Shown here: one piece after another, positions 35,102-44,419 of the stretch
Numbering within the stretch: the first letter of the stretch is position 1
Layout of the letters: each line of letters begins with the position of its first letter
Assembly (NCBI RefSeq): GCF_030411955.1
Contig: NZ_JASNRA010000016.1
Coordinates: forward strand, 51,939-115,938
From: Massilia sp. YIM B02443
GTDB lineage: Bacteria > Pseudomonadota > Gammaproteobacteria > Burkholderiales > Burkholderiaceae_D
Direction of reading: 5' to 3'
DNA: 64,000 nt
Program-made: the position numbers and the translations under genes
The notes under the pieces: model-generated
Seen by the model: only the letters and a program-made list of their open reading frames with translations
Database searches by the model: none
Told to the model about the DNA's origin: nothing

Positions 35102-36558
35102 GCGCGGTATTACCAGGCGCCACGCGCTCGCCCGCGCCCGGCGCAATGACAGCCATCGCCCGCGCCGAATTGCGCGCCATGCTGCGCAACCAGGTGGCGG
35201 TAGCGGCGGGCATCCTGATGCTGGCGCTGACGCTGGCCGCGATCCTGGTCAGCCATGAGCGCCTGAGCGCGGTGAACGCCGAGCGCGCGCGCTTCCAGAA
35301 CTCCGCCGATCAACAGTGGCAGAACCAGCCGGACCGCCATCCGCACCGCGTGGTCCACTACGGTCACTACGTGTTCCGGCCCCTGAGCCCCCTCGCCTTC
35401 TTCGACTTCGGCGTCGATCCGTTCACCGGCAACACCCTGTTCCTGGAAGGCCACCGCCAGAACAGCGCCAACTTCAGCGACGCCGGCCAGTCGTCGCTGC
35501 TGCTGCGCTTCGGGCAGCTGACGCCCGCCTTCGTGCTGCAAGTGCTCACGCCTTTGCTGATCGTGTTCCTGGCTTTTGGAAGCGTGGCGCGCGAACGCGA
35601 ACGCGGACAGTTGCGGCTGCAGATCGTACAGGGCATCCGCGGTTCGACCCTCCTCGCCGGCAAGCTGCTGGCGCATGGCGGCATCGCGCTGCTGCTGGGC
35701 GCTCCGGCCTTCCTGGCGCTGGCCGCGATCGCAATCCTGCATCCAGCGTTGGCGGCGGAAGCGCTGACGATGCTGGGCGGCTACGTGCTGTACCTGCTGG
35801 TGTGGGCGATAGCGGCGGTGCTGGTCTCGAGCGCACTGCCCCGTGCGCGCGACGCCTTGCTGGCGCTGGTGGCCGGCTGGATCGTCACCGTGATCCTGCT
35901 GCCGCGCGTGATGCCGGACTTCGCCGCCGGCGTGGTGGAGCGTCCAAGCCGGATCGAGACCGAGGTCGCGATCCACGAGCGCCTGGCCGCGATCGGCGAC
36001 AGCCACGACCCGGACGACCCGTACTTCAACGCCTTCCGCGCGCGCACGCTGGAAAAATACGGCGTGCAGCGGGTCGAAGACCTGCCGGTGAATTACGGAG
36101 GCCTGTTGATGCAGGAAGGCGAGCGCCTGACCAGCGCCCTGTTCGACGAATTCATGCGCGAGGATCACGCGCGCCAGACGCGCGAAAGCGCCATCGTCAA
36201 TGCCGCCAGCGTCGCCAGTCCGGTAATCGCGCTGCGCCGCATGTCGACCGCGCTGGCCGGCACCAACCTCGATAGCCACGCGCGCTTCCTGAGCGAAGGT
36301 GAAAAGTACCGCTACGGCTTCGTGCAGGCGCTCAACGGCCTGCACGCCAACGTCGTCTCGCCGCAGGGCGACGGCGCCGAACGCATCGACAAGCACCACT
36401 GGCAGGACACGCCGCGCTTCGCCTATGCGCCTGCCGCCTATGGCGACGTCGCCGCTCGCCATGCCTGGCCGCTGTTCTCCCTGCTGGCCGGCTGGCTGCT
36501 GGTGCTGCTCGGCGCCGGCCGCTGGATCGCACAACGCCTCGAAAGGAACCCGAAATGA
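35098..36558 (+). CDS. ABC transporter permease, DUF3526 family (first)
   Basis: A 486-residue membrane protein with an N-terminal helix (VAVAAGILMLALTLAAILV), a large periplasmic loop containing HYGHYVFRPLSPLAFFDFG, and a cluster of helices (LTPLLIVFLAFGS, GIALLLGAPAFLALAAIAIL, YVLYLLVWAIAAVLVS, ALVAGWIVTVILLPRVMP). A second long exposed domain precedes the last helix. RERERGQLRLQIVQG is the typical coupling region. It overlaps the ATPase gene at its start and the next permease at its end (both ATGA). Confidence 0.88.
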   Translation: MSAVLPGATRSPAPGAMTAIARAELRAMLRNQVAVAAGILMLALTLAAILVSHERLSAVNAERARFQNSADQQWQNQPDRHPHRVVHYGHYVFRPLSPLAFFDFGVDPFTGNTLFLEGHRQNSANFSDAGQSSLLLRFGQLTPAFVLQVLTPLLIVFLAFGSVARERERGQLRLQIVQGIRGSTLLAGKLLAHGGIALLLGAPAFLALAAIAILHPALAAEALTMLGGYVLYLLVWAIAAVLVSSALPRARDALLALVAGWIVTVILLPRVMPDFAAGVVERPSRIETEVAIHERLAAIGDSHDPDDPYFNAFRARTLEKYGVQRVEDLPVNYGGLLMQEGERLTSALFDEFMREDHARQTRESAIVNAASVASPVIALRRMSTALAGTNLDSHARFLSEGEKYRYGFVQALNGLHANVVSPQGDGAERIDKHHWQDTPRFAYAPAAYGDVAARHAWPLFSLLAGWLLVLLGAGRWIAQRLERNPK

Positions 36559-37919
36559 ATCACCTGAAATTCGAACTGCGCCAGATCGCGCATTCGCGCC
36601 TGGCGCTGGCGGCGATCGTGCTGCTGCTGTTGCTGTCCGCGCTGTCGGTATGGACCGGGCTGCAGGCGGTGGCCCGGCAGCAGGCCGCGCTGGAGCGCAT
36701 CGCGGCCAGCCATGCGCGCGACTTCGAGGCGATCGCCGCCAAGCAGCTCAAGGGCAAGGCGAATGGCGCGCTGGCCGGTTCGGTCGGCTACTACCTGCCG
36801 CACCTGACCGTCAATCCGCCGTCGCCGCTGGCCTTCGCCGCCATCGGCCAGCGCGACCTGCAGCCGTCCGCGCTGCGGGTGCGCCTGCTCGGGCTGCACG
36901 CGCAGCTGTATGAATCCGAGGCGATCAATCCCGAACTGGCGATGCCGGGGCGGTTCGACTTCGCCTTCGTGCTGGTGTACCTGACGCCGCTGTTCGTGAT
37001 CGCGCTGATGCACGACCTGGTGACGAGCGAGCGCGAAGCGGGCCGCCTGCGCCTGCTGGCGTCGCTGCCCGCCGGCGCCGCCAACACCTGGCGGCGCCGG
37101 GTCGGCCTGCGTTACGGCCTGGTGTGGCTGGCGGCCCTGCTGCCGGTGGCGGTGGGCGCGACGCTGGCCGGCGCCGGTATCGCCGGCTTTGCGCTGATTG
37201 CGCTGGTGGCCACGCTGTACCTGGCGTTCTGGTTCGGCCTAGCGGCCTGGGTCGCGGCGCGCGCACGCACCTCGGCCGGCAGCGCCGCCACGCTGCTGGC
37301 CTGCCTGGTCGGCCTGGCGATGATCCTGCCGACGCTGGCCGACGCGGCGATTGCGCGCCTGTCGCCGGTGTCGAAAGGCGTTGAATTGGCGCTGGCGCAG
37401 CGCCAGGCGGTGCACAACGGCTGGGACATTCCCAAGCCGCTCACGTTCGAGAAGTTCTTCCGCAGCCATCCCGAGTGGAAGGACACGCCGCCGGTCGAGG
37501 GGCGCTTCCACTGGAAGTGGTACTACGCGATGCACCAGGCGGGCGACGATGCGGTGGCCGCCGACGTGGCGCAGTACCGCGCCAGCCTGCAGGCGCGCGA
37601 GGACTGGACCGCGCGCGTCGGGCTGCTGCTGGCGCCGGTGAACGTGCAGGTGCTGCTGCACCGGCTGGCCGACAGCGACCTGGCGGCGCAGCTGGCGTAC
37701 CAGGAGCGGATCGGGGAGTTTCATGCGCGGCTGCGCAGGTTCTTCTATCCGTATCTGTTCCAGGAGCGGGCGATGACGGCGGAGGATATCCGCAAGCTGC
37801 CGGTGTACCAGAACGGTGAAACCGGTGGTGCGCTGGCCGTGGGCCAGGTGATTGCGCTGGCTGCGCTGGCGTTGGCGATGCTGTTGATCGGGCTGCGCAA
37901 GCTGCGTACGCCGGCATGA
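36555..37919 (+). CDS. ABC transporter permease, DUF3526 family (second)
   Basis: A 454-residue paralogue of the preceding permease, with an N-terminal helix (LALAAIVLLLLLSALSVW), SPLAFAAIGQRDLQP, then TPLFVIALMHDLVTSEREAGRLRLLASLPAG as the coupling segment, and a helix bundle (LVWLAALLPVAVGATLAGAG, FALIALVATLYLAFWFG, ATLLACLVGLAMILPTLAD). A long soluble loop and a final helix (VIALAALALAMLLIGLR) end the protein. With its neighbour it would form a heterodimeric export channel driven by the NosF-like ATPase. The last 200 bases of the gene are followed by a palindromic repeat. Confidence 0.88.
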   Translation: MNHLKFELRQIAHSRLALAAIVLLLLLSALSVWTGLQAVARQQAALERIAASHARDFEAIAAKQLKGKANGALAGSVGYYLPHLTVNPPSPLAFAAIGQRDLQPSALRVRLLGLHAQLYESEAINPELAMPGRFDFAFVLVYLTPLFVIALMHDLVTSEREAGRLRLLASLPAGAANTWRRRVGLRYGLVWLAALLPVAVGATLAGAGIAGFALIALVATLYLAFWFGLAAWVAARARTSAGSAATLLACLVGLAMILPTLADAAIARLSPVSKGVELALAQRQAVHNGWDIPKPLTFEKFFRSHPEWKDTPPVEGRFHWKWYYAMHQAGDDAVAADVAQYRASLQAREDWTARVGLLLAPVNVQVLLHRLADSDLAAQLAYQERIGEFHARLRRFFYPYLFQERAMTAEDIRKLPVYQNGETGGALAVGQVIALAALALAMLLIGLRKLRTPA

Positions 37920-37967
37920 CCAGGTGACTGCATGACAGCCTGAATCGTTCATCCCACCACCCTAAAA

Positions 37968-38075
37968 ACCGTCATCCCCGCGCAGGCGGGGATCCAAGTT
38001 TCACCGCGCGCCACTAACGCGTAACGCATTGGCTACTCGAAGAACTTGGATCCCCGCCTGCGCGGGGATGACGGT
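37968..38075. repeat. Paired palindromic (REP/dRS3-like) element, perfect 33-bp arms
   Basis: Arms at 37968-38000 and 38043-38075 are exact inverted copies around a 42-base centre. Each arm itself contains a short hairpin (ATCCCCGC / GCGGGGAT). The same element type recurs at 55773-55876. It lies between two convergent genes (the permease and the chemoreceptor) and may also end their transcripts. Confidence 0.9.
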
Positions 38076-38141
38076 CTTTAGACTAACTGACTAAATCGTT
38101 TGCAGCCTATGGCTGCGCGGACGTTGCTGTGCGGGCGCTGT

Positions 38142-39890
38142 TTAGAACTCTTCCCAGCCTTCACCCACATCGGCCGTCTCGGCCTTCTTCGACTTCGCGG
38201 CAGCAGGCGCACTCTCCGCCTTCGGTTGCGCCGCCGACTTGACCGGCTTGGCCGCAGCCGCCGACTTCACCGGCGCCTTCGCCACCACCGCCGGCAGCGT
38301 CGTCGTCGGACGCGCAGCGCTAGTAGCAGCGCGCACGCCACCCGCCACATTCAGCTTGAATGCCCCCACCGTATGCGCCAGCGCCGACGCCTCATCCTGC
38401 AGCGACGCCGCCGCCGCCGACGCCTGCTCCACCAGCGCCGCGTTCTGCGTGGTCACCTGGTCCATCTGCGCCACCGCGCCATTGATCTGCTCGATGCCGG
38501 CAGTCTGTTCCTGGCTGGCGGCGGTGATCTCGGCCATGATGTCGGTCACGCGGTTCACGCTCTGCACGATCTCGGCCATGGTCGAGCCGGCGCGGTCCAC
38601 CAGTTCCGAACCGTGGTGCACCTTCTCGACCGAGTCGTCGATCAGGAGCTTGATCTCCTTCGCCGCCGCCGCCGAACGCTGCGCCAGGCTGCGCACTTCG
38701 CCGGCCACCACCGCGAAGCCGCGGCCCTGCTCGCCGGCGCGCGCCGCTTCCACGGCCGCGTTCAGCGCCAGGATGTTGGTCTGGAAGGCGATGCCGTCGA
38801 TCACGCCGATGATGTCGACGATGCGGGTCGCAGAGGCATTGATCGCGCCCATGGTCTGCACCACCTGCGCTACCACGTCGCCGCCCTTGCCCGCCACTTC
38901 CGAAGCCGAGGTGGCCAGGGCGTTGGCCTGGCGCGCGTTGTCGGCGTTCTGCTTCACGGTCGAGGTCAGTTCTTCCATCGACGACGCGGTTTCCTCGAGC
39001 GAGCCGGCCTGCTGCTCGGTGCGCGACGACAGGTCCAGGTTACCGGCCGCGATCTCGCTCGAGGCGGTGGCGATGTTGTCGGTGCCGGTGCGCACCTGGC
39101 TCACGATCTTGACCAGCGAATCGTTCATGTCCTTCAGCGCCTGCAGCAGGCGGCCGGTCTCGTCGTGCGAGGTGACGTCGATGGTCTGGGTCAGGTCGCC
39201 CTGGGCCACGGCGCCGGCCACGGCCACCGCTTTTTCCAGCGGACGCACGATGGCGCGCACCAGCACCCAGCCGACGAAGGCCGCCATCACCAGGCCGAAC
39301 ACCAGGCCGGCCAGGCACACCGCACGCACGGTCTCGAAGGTCGCCTGCGAGTGCTGGTACTCCTGCAGCGCGGCGTCCTGCTGCTCCTTGATCAGCTTGC
39401 CGCCCAGGTCGTTCAGCGGCTGGTACAGGCGCGTCATCGGACCGTTCAGCAACGCCACCGCGGCGGCGTTGTCGTTGGCGCGGATCGCAGCCACCGCCGG
39501 GGCCAGGCCCTGGTCGACGAAGGCCTTGCGCGCGGCCGCGAACTGTTCCACCATCGCGCGCTCGTTGTCGTTCAGGTCCATCGCCTTGTAGCTGTCCCAC
39601 AGCTTGTCGACGGTGGCGACGTTGGCGTCGATCGCGTTCATCGCCGCGGCGCGCTGGCCGGCGTCTTCCATGCTCACCGCCTTGGCCACGGCCAGCTGGT
39701 TGGCCGTGATCAGCTGGGTCACCTGGCCCATCTGGTTCAGGCCCACCAGGCGATGGTCGTACATTTGCTTGAGTTCGGTATTCGCGACACCGAGGTTGTA
39801 GATGCCGATGACCGCGCCGGCGACCAGTTCGACGGCGAGGAAGGCGATGACGAAGACGAGGCGTGACTTGATGCTGAGGTGTTTGAACAT
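38142..39890 (-). CDS. Methyl-accepting chemotaxis protein (Tar/Tsr type)
   Basis: A 582-residue chemoreceptor. It has a first membrane helix (about 10-30, LVFVIAFLAVELVAGAVIGI), a periplasmic four-helix-type sensor (about 32-185), a second helix (VCLAGLVFGLVMAAFVGWVLV), a HAMP domain and a cytoplasmic hairpin with the highly conserved tip IDGIAFQTNILALNAAVEAARAGEQGRGFAVVA. The C-terminus ends in an Ala/Lys linker plus GWEEF, a CheR/CheB tether like the enteric NWETF pentapeptide. The start at 39890 follows the TAR-type leader MFKHLSIKSRL. A TATAAT (39933-39938, minus) may be its -10. Ligand unknown. Confidence 0.95.
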   Translation of the reverse strand: MFKHLSIKSRLVFVIAFLAVELVAGAVIGIYNLGVANTELKQMYDHRLVGLNQMGQVTQLITANQLAVAKAVSMEDAGQRAAAMNAIDANVATVDKLWDSYKAMDLNDNERAMVEQFAAARKAFVDQGLAPAVAAIRANDNAAAVALLNGPMTRLYQPLNDLGGKLIKEQQDAALQEYQHSQATFETVRAVCLAGLVFGLVMAAFVGWVLVRAIVRPLEKAVAVAGAVAQGDLTQTIDVTSHDETGRLLQALKDMNDSLVKIVSQVRTGTDNIATASSEIAAGNLDLSSRTEQQAGSLEETASSMEELTSTVKQNADNARQANALATSASEVAGKGGDVVAQVVQTMGAINASATRIVDIIGVIDGIAFQTNILALNAAVEAARAGEQGRGFAVVAGEVRSLAQRSAAAAKEIKLLIDDSVEKVHHGSELVDRAGSTMAEIVQSVNRVTDIMAEITAASQEQTAGIEQINGAVAQMDQVTTQNAALVEQASAAAASLQDEASALAHTVGAFKLNVAGGVRAATSAARPTTTLPAVVAKAPVKSAAAAKPVKSAAQPKAESAPAAAKSKKAETADVGEGWEEF

Positions 39891-40177
39891 GGTCCGCTGG
39901 CCGAAGCCGAAATTGATCAATGTAGGTATTGGATTATAGAAACAATACTCGCTGTATGGGAATTATTGTGAGCCAGCTTTGCGCTATCCCGGTATTCCGT
40001 CGCCCTGAAGCAACAAGGTTTTATGAGGCAAACAATATATCTAGACAACTTTAAAATCTATTGCTAGCCCAACGGCAATGTCACTTTGGCTATAGAATGG
40101 CGTGATCCTTTTACCTTGCTCGCAGCCTGCCTGGCGACCGTGTCCGCATCGTCATCCACCAGCGCCGCCAACGACCT

Positions 40178-41578
40178 ATGACATTTCCCGTAATCGTCAA
40201 CCTGGCCATCGCATTGGCCGTCTGCTTCCTGCTGTATCGCATGCAGGCCAGCCACATGTCGTTCACCAAGCGCGTGTTCGCCGGACTCGGCCTGGGCGTG
40301 GTGCTGGGCGCCGGCCTGCAGGCGGTCTACGGCGCCACGGCGCCCGAGGTCGCGGCCACCAACGCCTGGCTGGACGTGGTCGGCAGTGGCTACGTCAAGC
40401 TGCTGCAGATGATCGTGATTCCGCTGATCATGGTCTCGATCGTGCAAGCCATCCTCAAATTGCGCGACGCCGCCTCGCTCGGCAAGATCAGCACGCTCAC
40501 CATCGGCATCCTGATCCTGACCACCATCGTCGCGGCGACGATCGGCATCGCCATGGCCAAGCTGTTCGGCCTGTCCGCGGTCGGCCTGGTGCCGGATGCC
40601 GCCGAGGCCGCGCGCGGTGTCTACCTGCAGGGCAACCAGGCTGCAGCGCAGGACATCTCGTTGCCGTCGATGCTGCTGTCGTTCATCCCGGCCAACCCCT
40701 TCCTCGACATGACCGGCGCACGCAAGACCTCGACCATTGCGGTGGTGGTGTTCGCGATCTTCATCGGCATCTCGGCGGTCGGCATCGCTGCCAAGAAGCC
40801 GGACGTGTTCCAGCAGTTCAGCAACTTCGTGCACGTGGCGCACGTGATCGTGATGCGCATGGTGACCCTGGTGCTGCGCCTGACCCCGTTCGGCGTGTTC
40901 GCGCTGATGGCCAAGGTGGTGGCCGGCTCGAGCATCCACGACATCCTCTCGCTGCTGAGCTTTGTGGTGGCCTCGTACTGCGCGCTGGCATTGATGTTCT
41001 GCGTGCACCTGGCGATGGTCAGCGGCGCCGGCCTGAACCCGTGGCGCTATGTGAAAAAAATCTTCCCGGTGCTGGCCTTCGCCTTCACCTCGCGCACCAG
41101 CGCCGGCTCGATCCCGATGAGCGTGGCGACCCAGACCTCGCGCCTGGGAACGCCGGAAGGCATCGCCAACTTCGCCGCCTCGTTCGGCGCCACCATCGGC
41201 CAGAACGGTTGCGCCGGCATCTATCCGGCCATGCTGGCGGTGATGATCGCGCCGACCGTCGGCATCGATCCGTTCACCGCCAGCTTCCTGTTGCCGCTGC
41301 TGGCGATCGTGGCGTTCGGCTCGATCGGCGTGGCCGGGGTCGGCGGCGGCGCCACCTTCGCGGCGCTGATCGTGCTGTCGGCGCTGGACTTGCCGGTGGC
41401 CCTTGCCGGCCTGCTGATCTCGGTCGAACCGCTGATCGACATGGGCCGCACGGCCCTCAACGTGAGCGGCTCGATCGCGGCCGGTTCGGTCACCAGCCGG
41501 GTGCTGGGCGAGACCGACATGCGCGTGTTCGACAGCGACGCCGAAGTGAATCTGGACAGCGAAGAGCAGGCCGTGTAA
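40178..41578 (+). CDS. tcyP: L-cystine sodium/proton symporter TcyP
   Basis: A 466-residue DAACS-family carrier. As I recall it, the E. coli TcyP (YdjN) sequence is similar throughout. Conserved blocks include GNGYVKLLQMIVIPLIMVSI-type text near residue 70, LSFIPANPFLDMTG, the re-entrant loop TSRTSAGSIPMSV, and FGATIGQNGCAGIYPAMLAV, AGVGGGATFAALIVL and EPLIDMGRTALNVSGS for substrate and ion binding. Eight membrane helices plus two hairpins fit the family. It probably imports cystine as a sulfur source. It is a single gene; no regulator adjoins it. Confidence 0.93.
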   Translation: MTFPVIVNLAIALAVCFLLYRMQASHMSFTKRVFAGLGLGVVLGAGLQAVYGATAPEVAATNAWLDVVGSGYVKLLQMIVIPLIMVSIVQAILKLRDAASLGKISTLTIGILILTTIVAATIGIAMAKLFGLSAVGLVPDAAEAARGVYLQGNQAAAQDISLPSMLLSFIPANPFLDMTGARKTSTIAVVVFAIFIGISAVGIAAKKPDVFQQFSNFVHVAHVIVMRMVTLVLRLTPFGVFALMAKVVAGSSIHDILSLLSFVVASYCALALMFCVHLAMVSGAGLNPWRYVKKIFPVLAFAFTSRTSAGSIPMSVATQTSRLGTPEGIANFAASFGATIGQNGCAGIYPAMLAVMIAPTVGIDPFTASFLLPLLAIVAFGSIGVAGVGGGATFAALIVLSALDLPVALAGLLISVEPLIDMGRTALNVSGSIAAGSVTSRVLGETDMRVFDSDAEVNLDSEEQAV

Positions 41579-41689
41579 GCGCTTTCCTATAGCGTTTCTT
41601 GCCGCCATGGACAGGCGGCAATCGTGCGCTGACGCTGAGCCGAATCCGTCTATGATGTCGCCAAGTTAACAAATTTGACAAACTCGGCG

Positions 41690-42466
41690 ATGGCAACGGA
41701 ACAGAAGTGGCCCCAGGAAATTTGGGTAGTGCGGCACGGACAAAGTGCCGGCAACGTCGCGCGCGACCTGGCGGAGGCCGCCAACGGTCACCGCATCGAC
41801 ATTGCCGAGCGCGACGTCGATGTGCCGCTGTCCGAGCTCGGTATGCAACAGTCCGAGGCGCTGGGCGACTGGTTCGCAGCCCTGCCACCCGAGCAACGCC
41901 CGACCGTGGTGCTGCACTCGCCGTATGTCCGCGCCGCCGAGACCGCCAACATCGTGATGAGCCGGCTCGATGCGGCGGTGCGCGACAACCTGACGATCCG
42001 CGTCGACGAACGCCTGCGCGAAAAGGAATTCGGCGTGCTCGATCGCCTCACCACGCACGGCATCGCGCACCTGTTCCCCGATCTGTACGAGCAGCGCCAC
42101 CACGTCGGCAAATTCTATTTCCGCCCACCTGGCGGCGAGAGCTGGTGCGACGTCATCCTGCGCCTGCGCAGCGTGATGGACACGCTCGAGCGCGAGTTCT
42201 GCAACGAGCGCGTGCTGATCGTGGCGCACCAGGTCACCGTCAATTGCTTCCGCTACCTGTTCGAGCACCTGACCGAAGCGCAGATCCTCGAATTCGACCG
42301 CGCCGGCGATGTGCCGAACTGCTCGGTCACTTCCTACGAGTTCGATCCCGAACTCGGCAAGCGCGGCGATTTGTCGCTGCGCCTGGTCAACTTTGTGGCG
42401 CCGCTGGAAGCAAGCGGTACGCCCGTCACTGCCGCCAAGGACTTGCCCGTCGCGCCCAACGCCTGA
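41690..42466 (+). CDS. Histidine phosphatase superfamily protein
   Basis: A 258-residue phosphoglycerate-mutase-like phosphatase. The phosphohistidine motif is VVRHGQSAGN near residue 14. The second arginine region is SPYVRAAETA, and the late catalytic histidine is in LIVAHQVTVNC. Substrate is not evident. The start at 41690 is an ATG; a TTG five codons earlier is in frame. It lies ten bases before the NAD(P)H-hydrate dehydratase gene and is probably cotranscribed with it. Confidence 0.87.
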   Translation: MATEQKWPQEIWVVRHGQSAGNVARDLAEAANGHRIDIAERDVDVPLSELGMQQSEALGDWFAALPPEQRPTVVLHSPYVRAAETANIVMSRLDAAVRDNLTIRVDERLREKEFGVLDRLTTHGIAHLFPDLYEQRHHVGKFYFRPPGGESWCDVILRLRSVMDTLEREFCNERVLIVAHQVTVNCFRYLFEHLTEAQILEFDRAGDVPNCSVTSYEFDPELGKRGDLSLRLVNFVAPLEASGTPVTAAKDLPVAPNA

Positions 42467-42476
42467 GGCCACCTCC

Positions 42477-43448
42477 ATGGATGCCAACCACCGCCACACG
42501 TTCGATATCGACGACGCGTTCCTGCGCGCCTGGCCGTTGCCGCAGCCGCATGCCGGCGGCGACAAGGAAATCCGTGGCCACGTCCTGATCCTGGGCGGCT
42601 CGCGCGAGATGCCGGGCGCCATCATCCTGTCCGCCACCGCCGCCATGCGCGCCGGCGCCGGCAAGCTGACGATCGCCACCGGCGCCAGCGTGGCGCAGCT
42701 GGTGGCCATGGCCATGCCCGAGGCGCGCGTGATCGGCCTCGAAGAGCATGAAACCGACGGCTTCAAGCTCGATGCCTTGTCGACGCTCGACCCGCTCACC
42801 GACCGCGTCGATGCGATGCTGGTCGGTCCCGGCATGCGCGACGAGGCCTCCACGGCGCGCCTGGTGCACGCGTTGCTGCCGAGCCTGGACGCGGCGGAAG
42901 TGAACCTGGTGCTCGATGCCTGCGGCATGGATGCGCTGCTGCGTTTGCCGCCCGACTGGCCAGAAGGCAAGCCGATGCGCTTCGCACGGCCGGTGATCAT
43001 GACGCCGCACTGCGGCGAGATGGCGCACCTTACCGGGCGCGACAAGGACACGCTGGTCGATGCTCCCGACGCGCCGGCGCAGACGGCGGCGCAGGAATGG
43101 AATGCGGTAGTGGCGCTCAAGGGCCGCCGCACCGTGATCGCGGCGCCCGACGGCACGCTGTGGCAGCACGACTGCGCCGGCAATGTCGGTTTGGCGGCGT
43201 CCGGGTCGGGCGACGTCCTGGCCGGCATCATCGCCGGCCTGGCGGCGCGCGGCGCCCCGCCGGCGCAGGCCGCATGCTGGGGCGTGGCGCTGCATGCGCG
43301 CGCCGGCGACCGGCTGGCGGCGCGCATGGGCACATTGGGATATCTGGCGCGTGAACTCCCGGGGGAGATTCCCGCGCTGCTGGAACAGCTTGGTGGCAAG
43401 AATGCCGTCGAGGAACAGGCCATCCGGCGTGAGTCGGGGGAGCAATAA
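42477..43448 (+). CDS. nnrD: ADP-dependent NAD(P)H-hydrate dehydratase
   Basis: A 323-residue ribokinase-fold (CARKD) enzyme that repairs damaged S-NAD(P)H hydrates, using ADP. Signatures include HVLILGGSREMPGAIILSATAAMRAGAGKLT at residues about 34-64, VGPGM, TPHCGEMAHLTG, VALKGRRTVIAAPDG and the anion-hole/catalytic motif ASGSGDVLAGIIAGL. The N-terminal epimerase half (NnrE) found in many bacteria is absent. It follows the phosphatase gene by ten bases and shares its orientation. Confidence 0.92.
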   Translation: MDANHRHTFDIDDAFLRAWPLPQPHAGGDKEIRGHVLILGGSREMPGAIILSATAAMRAGAGKLTIATGASVAQLVAMAMPEARVIGLEEHETDGFKLDALSTLDPLTDRVDAMLVGPGMRDEASTARLVHALLPSLDAAEVNLVLDACGMDALLRLPPDWPEGKPMRFARPVIMTPHCGEMAHLTGRDKDTLVDAPDAPAQTAAQEWNAVVALKGRRTVIAAPDGTLWQHDCAGNVGLAASGSGDVLAGIIAGLAARGAPPAQAACWGVALHARAGDRLAARMGTLGYLARELPGEIPALLEQLGGKNAVEEQAIRRESGEQ

Positions 43449-43729
43449 CCGGGTGTTGATTTGCTCGGCGCTGTAAATTTCGCGATGAATTTCGTGAAAA
43501 AATAGCTAGAGGTGCGCGAACTAACGAACCGCAGGATTTACTTGCGGTCTAATCAGCACCGTTGGATCGATGCACCAAACGGGACCGCGCGTTGCGTCGG
43601 TACCCTGGACGTTCCACCGCCGGCCTGGAATCGGGTCGATCGGGGAACTGCACTGGCGCCGTTGACCCTCCAGCGCCTCACCTGGAGACTTCGGCACAAG
43701 ATACATGTGACGTAATCGAGGAGTTAAAA

Positions 43730-44143
43730 ATGAAAGCACTGACCAAGGCACCAAAAATCCTGCTGACCGCCGCCTTCATGGCTTCGCTGCTCGGCGCCTG
43801 CAAGAAGAACGAAACCACCGAGACCACCGTCCCGGCCGACACCTCGGCGACCACCCCGAGCAGCACCTCGGGCGCCACCGGCACCACGGGTGACACCGGC
43901 ACCGGCGCGACCGGCACCGGCACCACCGGCACCACCACCGACATGGGTGGCGCAACCGGCGGCGCAACCGGTACCACCGGCGACATGGGCACCGGCGCGA
44001 CCGGCACCGGCACCGGCACTTCGGGCACCACCGGCACCACCGGCACCACCGGTGCAGGCACTGCCGAAGGCGCTACCGGCACCACCAGCACCGACCCGCA
44101 AAGCACCACCGGCACCACCGGCACCGGCACCACCGGCCGCTAA
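43730..44143 (+). CDS. Gly/Thr-repeat lipoprotein
   Basis: A 137-residue putative lipoprotein with lipobox LLGAC (Cys near 24), a KKNETTETT segment and then about 100 residues made mainly of Gly, Thr, Ser and Ala in TGTTG, TGATG and TGTGT units, with two longer imperfect repeats around DTGTGATG and DMGTGATG. The mature protein would be a flexible surface or periplasmic tether. A GAGGAG site precedes the ATG. Similar low-complexity lipoproteins are common in Burkholderiales, function unknown. The reverse frame is a Val/Pro shadow. Confidence 0.75.
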   Translation: MKALTKAPKILLTAAFMASLLGACKKNETTETTVPADTSATTPSSTSGATGTTGDTGTGATGTGTTGTTTDMGGATGGATGTTGDMGTGATGTGTGTSGTTGTTGTTGAGTAEGATGTTSTDPQSTTGTTGTGTTGR

Positions 44144-44326
44144 TCGGTTGCCAGCATCATCCGACGTTGCCTGCCTGCAGGCACGTTCGGAGGCAAGCAG
44201 CGCGCCCGGCGTTCGCGTCGGGCCGCAACTCTTTCCGTAGCGCCCCTTCAGCTCTCCCCTCAGCAATTTCCTGCAATAGTCGCGGCGGCGATCTTCCGCA
44301 CTGTCCGTCTTGCTCCACATCCGGCG

Positions 44327-44382
44327 TTACAGCCTGAGTTACGAGCTGAGTGACAGCCTAAGTTACAGCCTAAGTTACAGCC
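44327..44382. repeat. 12-bp tandem repeat, about 4.7 copies
   Basis: Units read TTACAGCCTGAG, TTACGAGCTGAG, TGACAGCCTAAG, TTACAGCCTAAG and a partial TTACAGCC. They lie between the lipoprotein gene and the 3' end of the hybrid kinase. The last units are identical, so copy number may vary between strains. Confidence 0.85.
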
Positions 44383-44419
44383 CGCCCGTTCGCACGAACG
44401 TTTTTGAGCGCCTCCAGCC

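Noticed and set aside
41599..41621. Terminator after tcyP
   Set aside because: An 8-bp hairpin exists but is not followed by a T-run.
43860..44140. CRISPR-like repeat pattern
   Set aside because: The repeats are in-frame Gly/Thr codons of a lipoprotein, without unique spacers.
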